Source of the DNA: Spirodela intermedia
Taxonomy: Eukaryota; Streptophyta; Magnoliopsida; Alismatales; Araceae
Reading direction: 5' to 3'
NCBI GenBank assembly: GCA_902729315.2
Contig: LR746267.1
Span: 7,566,424 to 7,630,423, forward strand
DNA length: 64,000 nt
The position numbers and the translations under genes are program-made. Every line of letters begins with the position of its first letter. The first letter of the stretch is position 1. The notes below the pieces were generated by a model. That model did not search any database and was not told the origin of the DNA. It saw only the letters and a list, made by a program, of their open reading frames with translations. This document shows positions 1 to 12,700 of the stretch, piece after piece.

Positions 1-622
1 TCTTTTGTCAGGATTGTTTTATACCGCTTGCTACCAAAAAACAAAGTTCCTCTTTGCGCATCCTTTTCTCAAATTAATTCTGGGAAACAGAATCCACATT
101 TCCTAAAGATGAACGTCTAACATTTTTTTTCTTCATAACTAGAACCATAACTTGGAATGCAACTTAGAAGGCATATGTGAACATGGAGCATTCCCTTCAA
201 GAGGAGATCATTTTGCGGAATATCACAGTGTATATGATAAAAATGGGAAACAACAGAAATATGGTAAGGTCAAATGTCATCGGAAATTTGGGAAGCCAAC
301 TGCGACAGATGTGGGCGCATCTGTTTGAACATTGAACTCGAAAAGTTCAAAGCATTCTGGTTACGTTACATATATAAATGTCCGTGCAAGGTAATCTTCA
401 CAGAGTACAAATTATTCCATGCATGTTCCAGTAGAGAGACAAATTATTTCGATATAAAATCGCTAGTTTTTAATGCTAAATTGAACATTTCATGCCAAAT
501 AAAAAACCCAACAAAATCCATGACCTGGTGCATTGAGAAAAGATGTACCCTATCATTAAAAGAGCAGAAAAAGCCTATCCAATAAATATCCCCAAAAAAA
601 TTGATACTCTGAGAAAGCATAC
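1..622. other. Intronic sequence of the TOC64-like gene
   Basis: The donor after exon 7 (GT at 621-622 on the minus strand) opens an intron that runs leftward. I searched the minus strand of 1-620 for the next conserved amidase block (an ILVIPT-like motif) and found none, so the next exon is presumably outside the window. The sequence is AT-rich with no other gene. Confidence 0.5.
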
Positions 623-3600
623 CTTAATCAGGCTATTCAGTGCAGAACGCAACTCAGTTCTAACTTTATATAAAGATTTATTATTTTCATGTGTGTACTC
701 CATGGCTGCAAGAATACGACAAGAGATATCAGGACCTAACTTCGGCTTGACAGTATTAATCCATTCCTCATGATTTGTTTTGAACTCATATCTGAAAAGT
801 CCGCAAATGAAATATTGTGTCAAGATGAGGGTGAAAGGAAAAATCATCTAAAAATTAAATACTGACAAAAAGACCAGGGAAGAAAGTAAATAAGAAAATA
901 AAAGCCCAAAAAAGGGGACAGCCAATCAGACAGATTGTATCAGAATCAGCTCGTATACAAGATGAAAGGCCCCGAGGTGGATTGTACCAGAATCAGTGCA
1001 TATACATGATGGATGCGCATAAGAGAGATTGGGTCGGAATCAGCTCATGTTCATTTTGAATCCCATTAGAGGGATTGGGTCGGAATCGGCTCATATTCAA
1101 GTTGAATTGTCTATAAGAGAGGATTATAATCAGCTCATATCCTAGATAAATGCCCATTTTTTTCTTAGATGCATAAGATATACCGGCTTAGATGGGCAAG
1201 AATGGGCTGCAACATACACGGATCCGGTGATTGATCTTGCCCTGATGGCCATAAGAAAAACACAACATGATTTGAATAAGGATGAAAAACGAATGGTTTA
1301 TGTATTTGTATACGCTATAAACTTTTATCCAAAAAACACCCACCCCAATCATCTTCATATTCATCTGGAAAAATTGGTTTATGTAACCCACAGGAACAGA
1401 AACCAACAGGGACTTGGATGTTTTGTAATCTTCCCTGTTGAGACAAGCTAATCATCAAAACCCTTCTTCATTTTATAAAGCTGGACAGTATTGCCTTTTT
1501 AAAAAAATTCCTTTTCCTCTTCTTCTCTAGCAGCCTGGCCTGGCATTGGTGGATATTTTCTCCTTCTTATCATTTGGCTATTCCTCCACCATAGATTCAT
1601 TAAGGTTCGCAAGTGGTTAATCCAAGTGAGGTCAGCCAATTTTTTGTTCTCTCTCTTCTTTTTTTTTCTAACCAGTATGGATAGATTTGAGTTGCCCCAT
1701 TGAACAACGACAAGAAATCAAATTCCCACACAAACTGTCTGAATTGGCAAAGTATAGATGAAGGATTAGGAGAAAGAAAACGACAAAACAGCTAAGCCCT
1801 CAGCACCTGTTGTCACCCTCAACCCATGGTCTTTACAAGTTGTTGCTGTTGCTGTTGCTGCCTGTCACCACTAAAGTTGACTGCTGCGCCTAATAGCAGA
1901 AGCGAGTTCTTTTTTTTCTCCTTCCTCTTTTCCTCCCAGTCACCAGACTACCCTTCCACTATCTTCCCTAATTAAGAACTGCAAGAATTGACACAAGTCA
2001 CTGGAACTGACCAGTTTTAAGAGGTACTGGTCAAGAAAAGATTTTTTTTAAGTTACAGTTTTAAGATCCTTAATTTCTACAGCTGAGATGTGGTACTTTC
2101 TACTCACTCACCCCACCCACTATTCTTTCTCTCTGCATCAGGTGTGTCCAATGAAAAGGAATCCCCCTCCTGGTCTCCACATGGCCTGCCAGGCCCTATA
2201 ACTGCAAAATGCAACCAGAATGTCACCCTATTTATGAACCTAATGCATCTTGACCGGGACGGATTTAGGTAACCCAACCCATCCTCCAATTCAGTCGAAT
2301 TCTTTTAAAGCAGTCATACTGTTCGGGGACAAGAAGAAACTAGCCCACTGCCAACTGAACTAGCCTGCAGCTTTTCGAATGTTTTCTCGCGTTTTTTTTT
2401 TACCGCGATCGTGTATTCCCAACTGAATTATCCAGAGCACGCCGATGCATGTAATATCCCGACTCTGGCATTAAACCAGAGGTATTGTTCCACAGTGGGT
2501 GTTCACCTGACACTAGATCTGGACAAGGCACTTGCCTCCAGGTCTAGTTGCATCTGATGTTGGAGAATAACTCATGTGTTTTGGCTTTCAGATCACATTC
2601 ATGACAACTCGAATTGAGCCTCTGGGGATCAGCAACCCAGATAAGATTTCAAACATGGCCCCCAACTTTTTGTACCCCGCAAAAAGTTCATTCCATTAAC
2701 CAACCCAAACGTTTCAAAATAGCTAACCCACCTTCCAAACAACCGCTGCCACTTCCAATGTCATTAACTACGAATCATATTAAAATAGTAACAAGAAATC
2801 ATTTATCTCTTCCAAAAGATAAGCTTGCGGATACTAAGAAACTTCAAGCCATATTAGAAGGCATCCATATCCACTTTCACTTTTTGCAGATCGGTTAGTA
2901 AAAAAAAGTTATGTAAAACAGTATGAATAGAAGGATATGCATACGAATGTTGCTAAATTCAATATTCAAACAAAAATTCAACAGAAAGATAATTTCCGAT
3001 AGTAGTTTGTTGTGCAATATGCTCAAGCCATAACGAGTGGGGACACTACCATGAGAATTACAGTAGTTAAAAACCTTGGCCTGAAAGTGCAAATTACAAG
3101 TGTTAACATTGTGGATAGTTAAAAACCTTATCCACAATTTTTTCTTTAAGTGGAAATTTCTTTACTCTGCAACTCCCAAAAAAATTAAGATCGGAATAAA
3201 TAAAACAGAATCTTTGTTTCAGATGTGCAAGATCAAGCTACAAAAACGAGTTACACACGCACCTCTGTATCAATAACATCACAGCTGATAAAGCCTTCAA
3301 AGCTGATGTTCCTTTTTGGATATTCGTAGATGATTCACAGAACTGTTTTAAGCTCGGTACGTTTGATGCAATATACTGCCCAATATTCACATGTTCTGGC
3401 GGTTGGTCTGCGCACCCAATAAAAACAATATAAAACTCAAAAACTCATCAAACTTATTCAACAGAACTAACCAGATAATAATGTCAAACAACAAGCATAT
3501 CTCATCTCTGAGCCTTTAAACACGGACAAGAATACTTACAACCCGACAAGCTCTCAATAGCTTTGCTTAAGACATGCACAGTTTTCTCTTTTGGAACCCT

Positions 3601-6600
3601 TGAAAGCTGAAAGCAGTCATCTGCAATGATGAAGCGTCTTTTTCTTTTTGGCCCCAATGAAGGAGCTTGTAGTAATACGTTCCCAACCCGATGCAAAACA
3701 GATACATCTTGGGCGAACAGCCCTAAACAATAGAAAATTAAATATGATAAATGCAAAAAGCAGCAAATTAATCATGCAAAGACAGATAAAATTCCCCATC
3801 TTTTAAACAAAGGTGATGACAGCAAAAAAGCTAATTTTATTTATTCCACCATGGTCAATCAGGCCAACTGATCCATTTCTGGTCAGATTTAACCCACCAA
3901 ATTTGCCATATGATGCATAACTAAGAGGAACAAGCCCCAAGCTCTAAATGAACGTGATGAAAAAAGGATGCACAGACTGCGAATATCATGCATCAGAAGA
4001 CGGTAAAAAAGCCCCGCAGCTTGTGTAAGCGCATAAAGAAGAAAGATGTCATAAGGCTCGTGCGAGCAGAATTCGAAGAGCAATAAACAACTAAGGGGCA
4101 AACTGAAATGCATCAGGGTCGTACTCCAGCACTTGAATGTGCAAATATTTTGGCCACGGAATTCCAAGAAATAGCAATACGTATTAAGTTCCAAGAACAC
4201 TGACACCTAATATTTCTGGACTTTGTATGTCTGTAGTACATCCACAAAGACACCGAAGTCGTGTTTTAACATATCAGTCGCAATTATCAAATGAGACAAA
4301 TAGCAAAACCTTGAAAACGCCAAACTCAAGATTTAGATACTAACCTACATCAAATTAAGATTCAGGTAAGTTCGCACATATGTGTATATAAAATATCTCT
4401 AATAGAAGTATGCAAACGGACAAAAGGTCAAGGGAAGTATACTTAAAAATAGAAAGGAAGAAAAAAATATATATAATGCATTTCTTGTCAGAATTGCAGT
4501 AGCATATAAATGGTGAAAAGATTGGTCCTATTGAATTCTGGTACTCAGAGAATTAGAAAAAAAAGTCGATGCCTTTTTACCAGATGTCTCTAAGCTTCTT
4601 GAATTTATCAACACTCCAACAGTGGACAAGATACCATGAGAAGGTCGGAATCCGAAAATGCCACATAAGGATGCAGGAATCCTCACACATCCGACTACAT
4701 CAGTCCCTGCAAAATACAATTGTTCTCATCTGATCAGGAGTCCATAGAATTACATGTTCATCGTTACAAAAAGTGGTGAGTAAATCTACGAATGATACAC
4801 AAAACTGTTAATGAACTCTGATTCCAACATTTGCTAAATAACTCATATTCTTTGATAAATTAGATTCATGCAACCATATTTTCTTGGTTACAAGAAACTC
4901 AGAAATAAATCATGTTGCTCCACACAGCGACTAACCCTGCCCATTCTGTTACGTCATTCAAAAAAAGTCTGATGGTTATTTTAGATAAAATCTTTGAAGT
5001 TTCCAGAACTTCTCATAAGTAGGGCTTCCATCACAACATCAAAACAACTGAACTGAACTAAGAAAGATAATCTACAACGGGCATTAGGCCTTATAGTTAT
5101 GGTCTAAGTTTGCTAAAGGATATAACTATGAAAAAAAAATTGCAAAAATTGTATGAAATATCAACTGAAAAAACGTTGAACTTAGACATATGGTTTTTCT
5201 CCAAATCAATAGCACACTTAAACAGGCCAGACATTTTTCCCTGAATCTACATAATTTGTAAAATAGAGTAAGGACATGTTGAATCAGTAAGTTAATTTGA
5301 ATTCATCAAAAACCCGCAACAGCCGTAGCATGTGACGTGCATGGTGACAGCAGAAAGGAATGGTACCCTGATCTTGCCAATTCTCAACCAACTTTTGTCT
5401 TTTATGAAGGTAGAGGTGAGGCAAGCGAGGCACTGACCTATAACCTATTGCTTAAAGTAACAAGATAAGGCATCTATTCAAGCTAAGTTTTATACTAATG
5501 AGAATACGATCCATAGCACCTATTTTATTATGTGCTTACTTACCTTTCAAGTTAATTATCTAATGATATTAATGAACTATCCACACAATTTTCACGTAAT
5601 GCCAAGTAAAATCTAGTTATTCTTCGTCATTATAACTATCAAAAAAGTATTTTGTATCAGGTGAACTTTTTAATGAGAAAACGAGTGAAAGACCTTAATG
5701 AAAATGGTACAGCACCAATGTACAAAATCCGCACACTCTCACTGCATATGTCATCTATTAAACATAACGATGCTGGCCAGGATGATTTTAGAGTGAGTCA
5801 CATTTGGTGGTGGAGTTCATTAAATATGCCGTCACTCAAAATGTTACTTTAATATGGACTGGCAATCGTAGTTTTGAAGTGGAGTTTCGCTAATTTCCTT
5901 CACGCTTGATTCTTCATGACCACCAACAACATCCTTAGGGAAAATATTATTCAATAATAGTATATTAATTTATGACGTTCTTGAACAAGGCATTCAAGTA
6001 TTCTCCTCCCTTTTGTAATTAGTCGTAAAAAGATTCAGGCAAAATCAGGTCAAAATATTCAGGACAAATTCGAAATGGAATGTTCCAACCTGAATCGCCT
6101 AACTAAAAAAATATGCATACATAGTAATGAAGCCACCGAAAGTCAACAAGGAGAGCACTTTTTTGGGCCTACTTTCCCAGGTCGTCAAACGCACCTCCCT
6201 TTTGTGATATATTTTGCATTTAAAACTATGGGAATCTCTCTGAAAACTAATCGAGAATGAGACTGGACAGAAAAATTCAGTATCATACCAAGTGCAAAAT
6301 CAATCAGCCCAGCAGCAACGGCAACAGCAGAGCCACCTGATGATCCCCCAGGCATCAGCTGTAGCACATATGGATTTGTGGGTGTCCCATAATGTGCATT
6401 TTCTCCAGTGATGCTGCAATACCCAGGATCGGAAATAAGCTTTGATTGAGAACATCCCAATAAGTCCAATTATGTTACGTAATAAAAATACAATTGAGAA
6501 TGTGATCGTTCAAAATACAAACCCAAATGCAAATTCGTCCATAACTGTCCTCCCAACACATGTGGCCCCCTGTTTCAGGAGACATGAGACCACAACGGCT

Positions 6601-7065
6601 GTCCTGCTCGCCGGCTCATGCGTCCTCTTCCAATCAGGGTTCCCGAAACCGGTAACGTAACCCTTGATATCAAAACTTAGAATAAAAAAAAAGAATAGTA
6701 ACAATAGAATCCAATTAATAGCACAGCAACAAACAAATGGACGGGTAAAGGATCAACAAAATGTGCACCAACGGAAGAAAAGGCGCGCGTATCGTCTACC
6801 TGTCGCTGACGGCGAACCTGAGCTCCGCGAGCGGTTGCCGGGCAGCAGGGGGTGGCGGCTGAGGAGCGGGGAGGAGCTCGAAGCGCTCGATGAATGCCCC
6901 GAAGTCTTCCTTCGTCACTGATTCCCCATTCTCCCGTCTCCGTCTCCTGCGGGCAGACTCGGCAATGATTATAGCACCAGCGACGCCGACTCCGACGATG
7001 ATCCATAACTTGGCGCTGGAGGAGAGATGGATCCTCCCTAGCCTCAGAGACTTTGACTGTTCCAT
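623..7065 (-). CDS. TOC64: TOC64/OEP64-like outer-envelope receptor with an amidase-like domain (3' part lies outside the window)
   Basis: Seven exons join in phase: 6800-7065, 6523-6675, 6289-6413, 4581-4706, 3540-3722, 3263-3407 and 623-791. The ATG at 7065 is chosen because a hydrophobic anchor follows at residues 20-35, then an Arg-rich stretch. An amidase-signature fold follows, with GGSSGGSAVAVAA, GTDVVGCVRIPA and FGFRPSHG. In this family such proteins are docking receptors for Hsp90/Hsp70-bound preproteins on the chloroplast (TOC64) or mitochondrial (OM64) outer membrane, using C-terminal TPR repeats. Those repeats would lie beyond the left edge and are not seen. The catalytic Lys of active amidases is Ser here (FAVSD, residue 87) and the nucleophile Ser is Cys (VVGCVR), so the domain is probably not a working amidase. 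The plastid or mitochondrial paralogue cannot be decided. The 3263-791 intron is about 2.5 kb. Confidence is high for the family and moderate for the start codon. Confidence 0.88.
933..1160. repeat. Diverged minisatellite inside a TOC64 intron
   Basis: Five imperfect copies of a 46-49 bp unit start near 933, 980, 1027, 1073 and 1122. Each opens with GATTG-like sequence followed by GGAATCAGCTCAT or a close variant. Copies 3 and 4 are the most alike (GATTGGGTCGGAATC in both). It lies within the large intron between exons at 3263 and 791. No coding potential is seen. Confidence 0.75.
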
Positions 7066-7139
7066 CGTTTCGACCTGGATGGCTAGAGATCGTGAGATGA
7101 TCAGCAGCAGCAACACTTCGATCCCGGGACTCGGGGAAG

Positions 7140-7356
7140 GGTTTTGAGAGAGAGAGAGTCTCAGATTTTCGACGATCATAGGGAAGGGTTTAAGCGTGCC
7201 CTTTAAATTGCTAACATGCACTGATCGATCGCACTCATCGAACGCCGCACCACGCGCGAGACAGAATATGCCGTGCAGGCTATCGTACACCGAAGATGCT
7301 ATCGTACGCTAAAGATGACGAATAACTTGGATTTTTTATTATTAATATCCTCACAC

Positions 7357-7392
<36 letters not shown>

Positions 7393-7400
7393 CACGGATC
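7140..7400 (-). promoter_or_regulatory. TOC64 upstream region with CT/GA tracts
   Basis: Upstream of the ATG at 7065 are a short GA tract at 7146-7158 and a (CT)13-like tract at about 7363-7390, which reads GA on the coding strand. GA/CT tracts close to plant start codons can bind BPC-type GAGA factors. No clear TATA box was found. The role is inferred from position only. Confidence 0.35.
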
Positions 7401-7699
7401 TAAATATCTTCTTATTTCTATGTATTTAAATAAATTATTAATATATCATATATCCTGAAAAATAATCAAAACCAGGCACGCTTTATATAATTAGACCGCC
7501 ATACACACATACATCCACGTCCACCGAGGAAAGAAATCCTCCCACGTCAATTATTCTCCAAGAACACGGAGATGGAACAGAGCACAAGAGCACCGACCAT
7601 CCTCGATATCCACGAAGTCAACCCACCAGATGAGTGAAACATAATACGCTTGGCTTTCAGAGACAGACCCCTCAGCATCATCTCACCGGTGCACCGGCC

Positions 7700-9225
7700 T
7701 CACAAAGTCAGCAGCTTCTGGTTCACGTCGAATCTCTCAGAAGAGGAGAGCTGCGGCACCTGCATGCCGCCGCAAAAATGCGAAAAAAAGGTCAACGCTT
7801 CTCGATCTCAAGTCATCCGAGGATCCGGCTGCAGAGGATTTCATCCGGCTGCTAGAATTTCAGATTCTCTGAAGAGGGTAGCTCCACAACGGCTAGATGT
7901 TACCGAGGATCATGAACCAGAGGGAGAGAGACAGCGAGGAAGAAGAAGAAGAAGAAGATCAGTCACCTGATGGGATCGGGACCGAAGAAATTTGCCCATA
8001 AAGGGAATGATGCTAGCGGCGGCGCCTGCCTCTGATTTGCGGATGGATTTTCTGATGTTCAACAGCAAGGAGCCGTATGTTCTTGCGGATCCTCTCTCCA
8101 CGGCTTTGATGAAGCAGTAGGTCATGGCACCGGTCGTGGCATTGCCGGAGAAGGCCTGCGCGAGAATTGACTCCACCAGTAGGTCAGAGGCTTTCCTCCA
8201 AGATGATGGCGAACGGAGGAGGAGGAGGGAGCTCCCTCACATTTGTTTCGGAAGATGTCTGGTCATCTCCGCAGGAGCTGAAACAGACGGCCAGTCCGCC
8301 GCTCGTCCCCTTGGGCAGACGGCTGTAGCTCTCCCACTGGTAATCCCCCTTGCTGCCATGAACAACCAGGGCCTTAAGTCCCTGAATTCCATTACTAGGA
8401 TCTTGTGCTGACATAACTGGAAACGAGAGTTCTGCAGCACTTCCTCATGTTGATGGCTGTAGTATGAGATCACCTGTTCATGTTGCAGACGAAGGGAAGG
8501 TCGAGAGCGGAGCCGCTGTGGCAGGCGTCGACGACGGCGTGGAGGGTGACACCCTGAGGGAGGGGCCTCACGAGAATGGCGTTGACCATGTCGTCGACGA
8601 TCGCCCCGCTCTTCTGGTAGTCAACGGGGCACAGCGTCTCGTCGTAGCCGTCCAGCTCGTCGCCGTCCTTGTCCGCAAGCTGTGAGCCGTGGCCGGAGAA
8701 GTGGAACACCAGGGAGTCCCCCCGCCGGCAGCCGGAAACCAGCCACCGCATTGCCTCCAGGATATTCTCCCTCGTCGGCGTCCTCCTCGGGTTGCCCTCC
8801 CCGTCTGCATCTATCCTCCCCAAGCCAACGGATCAGAGAGCAGAAACTCCGGCCATGGGAAAGCTGACAAGTATTGAATTGAAAGTGTTCGTCTTTCGCT
8901 TGTTGTTGTTACCGGTGAGAACGAGGATGGACGGCTCTGGGAAGCCGAACCTGCGCTGAAGGAGGAACTTCATGCAGTTGACATCGTTGACGGAGCCCTC
9001 CAGCCGCTTCCAGCTCCGCTTATAGCTTATCCCCACCAGGAGAGCCCTCTTCTTGCCGTGCGGCGACGTGGGGCTCGACGGCGGCGGCGGCAGCGGCAGC
9101 AGCGCCTGTGCCCAGAGGGGGGCGGCGGCGCCGCACGCCGGCGCAAGGGCGCCGTGGAAGGCAGCGCATCGCCGGAGGGGCGAGGACGCCCCACACCGTG
9201 TGCACCACTGGGTTCGGCCGGTCAT
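7700..9225 (-). CDS. Type I metacaspase (MC3-like cysteine protease)
   Basis: Five exons join in perfect phase: 8913-9225, 8474-8810, 8241-8352, 7967-8155 and 7700-7759, giving 336 residues. The start at 9225 gives an N-terminus with Cx2C (residues 8 and 11), which looks like a remnant LSD1-type zinc finger. A Pro-rich linker (about 43-54) follows, then the caspase-like p20 region beginning KKRALLVGISY. The catalytic dyad is visible: His145 in HFSGHGSQ and Cys201 in DACHSGS. The p10 part contains TGAMTYCFIKAVE. Type I metacaspases cleave after Arg/Lys and act in programmed cell death, stress and protein quality control. The C-terminal block SSSERFDVNQ resembles the end of Arabidopsis MC3. The zinc finger lacks a full C-x2-C second pair, which I infer is degenerate. 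Its 5' end lies only 556 bp from the stop of the next gene. Confidence 0.9.
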
Positions 9226-9408
9226 GACGTCGTGATCTGAGCAGTTCTGGAGATGCCTTCATCTCGCAGGGTGTTGATAAGAAGAAGAGGATAGAAAGAA
9301 CGATGGGCGGTGGATTCCCCCTTCCACCGGCGAGGCCTTGCTTTCATTCCCCCACTTGCCGAATCTAGAAACATTGGAAGAGAAAGACAAGAGTTAGCTC
9401 AAAAAAGC

Positions 9409-9410
<2 letters not shown>

Positions 9411-9454
<44 letters not shown>
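9411..9454. repeat. (CT)n microsatellite upstream of the metacaspase
   Basis: About 21 CT units lie roughly 190 bp upstream of the metacaspase ATG. They read as GA on the coding strand. Shorter GA runs occur at 9571-9612 and 9730-9753 in the same short intergenic gap. Confidence 0.9.
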
Positions 9455-9458
<4 letters not shown>

Positions 9459-9781
9459 CTCATGAGGCACTGGATGATGAAGTGAGGATCTTTCTCGCCT
9501 TTTCACAATCCAAATTTAAAATATAGCAACAACTTAAAACCAGAGACAAACCCGTCATGCTAGCAGAGTATTGAGGGAGAGAGAGGGAGAGGGAGAGATA
9601 GAGAGAGAGAGGCAGCAGAGAACGAACAGAGGCAAGGCACGGCATCTCTTTCACCTTTTAAGATATCACAGTGAGAAAACAGACCTGCTCGCAGGTAAAC
9701 TTCAAACCAGAGCCAACGCCATCATGCCAGCGAGAGAGAGAGAGAGAGAGAGAGGAGCTTTACACGGCAAACCAACCTCCA

Positions 9782-12700
9782 TCATGTTCTTTGGAACCCA
9801 GAATGCGCCCTCCTTACAGAACTCGGCTCACCCATGGTGACCGGGACCAGCGACTTCGAAGCCCAGATCTTTGCGTTCATCGCCCCTTCCTGCAAATCCC
9901 GCCGGCGGCAGGGGTTGAGGCTGAGCTTCGCAAAGGCCATCCGAGAGCCATCCCACAGGCTCGCAAACCTCGCCACGCCGCCGTGCCGCCGCCAGGCCCG
10001 CCGGCCGCAACCCAGAACCGACGGCAGGAGGAGGTAGACGACCCGGCACACCACGAAGGCCGCCGCCAGTGCCAGGTACGTGTCTTCCTGGAAGAACCTC
10101 TCAGGCGACCTCGCCCAAGAGAAGGGGCAGTTCTCCAGCTCCACGTCCTTGGGCCTGCCATTGATCGGCGCCCTCAGGAGCCTCTCCAGGGATGCTAAAT
10201 CCAGTGGCCTCAGCGGGATGCCTGCGGGAAGCGAACGTTATAAAAAAAAATGGGTTTGCAACCCACAAGAAGCTTGTTCAATTCTCATGCATGATTCTTT
10301 TTTTGTTATTTTAAGCAGCAAAACTCAGATTTTTATCCAGGAAAAGTCGTTGGAAATGGAAAATTTGACAGAAATAAACTATAGAATAATCACATTAAGA
10401 TTCACCTGTGACATCGTTGTAGAAAGCAATGAGAGAAGCCACGGCTCGGGAGCCATGATATCGAACCCGCATCGTTGAGTTTATGAGGAAGAGGGTCGGG
10501 AAGCCATGAACTCCGTACCTGGAGAGTATGCTGTCGGATTGATTTTACGTCAGAAATCGCGCCTCCCCCCTCTCCAAATGATCAAATAAAACCAGATCAA
10601 GAACATGATTCGCGTCAGACCTTGGCCTGATGACAGACTCCTCAAATGCGAAGTGGCGGATGCTAGGAAACAACAGAGACAGTGCGTTGAAATTGGGTTT
10701 GCAGGCTCTTGAAAACGGGCACCATGATGCATAGAAGAGCAATGCCACATAGTCGTTCTTGTTTTTCTGAACGATACTCAAAGCCTGCTGAAGTGTGGCC
10801 TCCTCCCCCTGGCAAATGCGAGAAATAAAATGCACATGAGGCATATATAATATATGTAGTTACCATTATACTCCCACAAATAACGAACGTCAAAATGTAA
10901 AATTCTATACGAGGTGCTCTTTTTTTTTTTACCCAGATCCAATTGGCATGACGACTCATAATAAAAAGATATTATGATCTGAGTATGAGAATGAAAATAT
11001 CCCCAAATAGATTAAAAAAAAAGAGGAACAGCCCACCCACAAGAAACTCAGGTGAAGCAGGCAGAGAACCAAGTTAGTCTTGAGCAGAGGTTTACGCAGG
11101 CTCTCGGCTATAGGAGATCCAGGACTCCTGGAGATGGAGTAGAGTGAAGGAGGACTCTACAATGGGATGTCAATCATGTGAAAGACTGAATAGTAGAAAA
11201 AACACTAGTCAGCACCGACAGGAATTTGCCTCCAAAATTGCCAGCCATGTGCAGATCCAGGAGTAGCACAAGTAAATATCTTCTGGAATGATGGTTATGG
11301 AAGATCTGACGTCCTGCACATTCCCATCAATCTCAGAACCAAACCAAGTAAGCTAAGTAATACATCTAGCAATGGGCTCTAGTCTGCTATCTGGGCCTTT
11401 TGAAGTGACCTTGGATCCAGATTTGGTTCAATGAAGACCAAATGAAAGAATATGGATAAGACAAACCCGTCATGGGGGAGAAATCTGGCAACAAAAAAAA
11501 TTGCGCGATGGCTAGAACACATCAAGAAGATCTGACATTGGAAAGGAAGGCATCAGAATCATGTTGCTGACCTCTCCAGCCCTCAATCTCATCTGGTAGT
11601 GATGGTGGTATAAAATGGTTACCTCCTTCATTTCCGAGTTGGAATAATGGAATAAGTAGATGTCAATGAAAATCATAAAGAAGGAAAAGTCAGGTTTTGC
11701 AGGGAGATCTTCAATGTGCATGACAGAAAATATACATCTAAAGAAATTAGAAGACATCACCAGGTGAACCTGTATTGGAGTGTCATTGGAGGAGGCAGAA
11801 CTTGTTATGGTTAGGTTTTGATCAAAATCCTGGGGATAGCCTAGTGAACAAACCAGATCAGAAAACTCCATGACGATCTTTATTGGCATTGTCACTCCTA
11901 AAAAGCATAAAGTGGAAATCACCACTTCAGCAAAGTGCCAAATAAGAGTGTGTAAACACGTGAGAGCCAATAAATGGGGGATTGCTTACATTTAACATAA
12001 CATTCTGATGGAAAACAGTAGTGCAGGCGCTAAAGAGATTCCAAGATTAAAATATAATATTTGGCTAGTTTTAATTCGTTTTGTACCAATGGATCAAGTA
12101 GGTACAGTTTTAAATACGTAATTGTCCCCCGCACTCTCTCTTAATATGTACTGGTAACTACATTCTCACCCTTGATGTCAAAGCAGGATGAAGTTTAGGA
12201 CTTCACCATCACTCACTAACCTGAATTTTTCTCTGACAATCCTCATAAGATGATCTCCACTTGTTCCATTTCCCAATTTAAATTATGACACTACACGCTA
12301 CAGTCAATGAAACACTACAATAGCACAGTGCTACACTTCTCTCATGCGAGGCTACGGTGGCCATCATTTCAACTATCAACATGGAGTCATCTTACAAGAG
12401 ATCATGACCAATCAGTGCGTTTCCCTACTAGGGTGGTCATAGCATAAAGTCCTTCTGAGATGAAACCAACATCATTACGCTACATAAATTTTTGAACATC
12501 ATTACTAGGAAGAGATCATCATTTGCAAGCATATTGTCTTCTTAAAAGGTTGCTGTGAATAAATGGATGTCTACTTATCGTTTTCCCAAAAGGCTTCCGT
12601 GAATGCTTACGTGATCTTCTCATAATTATCATGAACCCATGCAAATAGTTGTTTTTCATAAGCTTATTTTGTGCACATGCATGACTCCACGCCTTCCTCT

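Noticed and set aside
6890-7147. Plus-strand open frame of 85 codons over the TOC64 first exon
   Set aside because: Shadow of the first exon, whose minus-strand product has the expected membrane anchor and amidase start.
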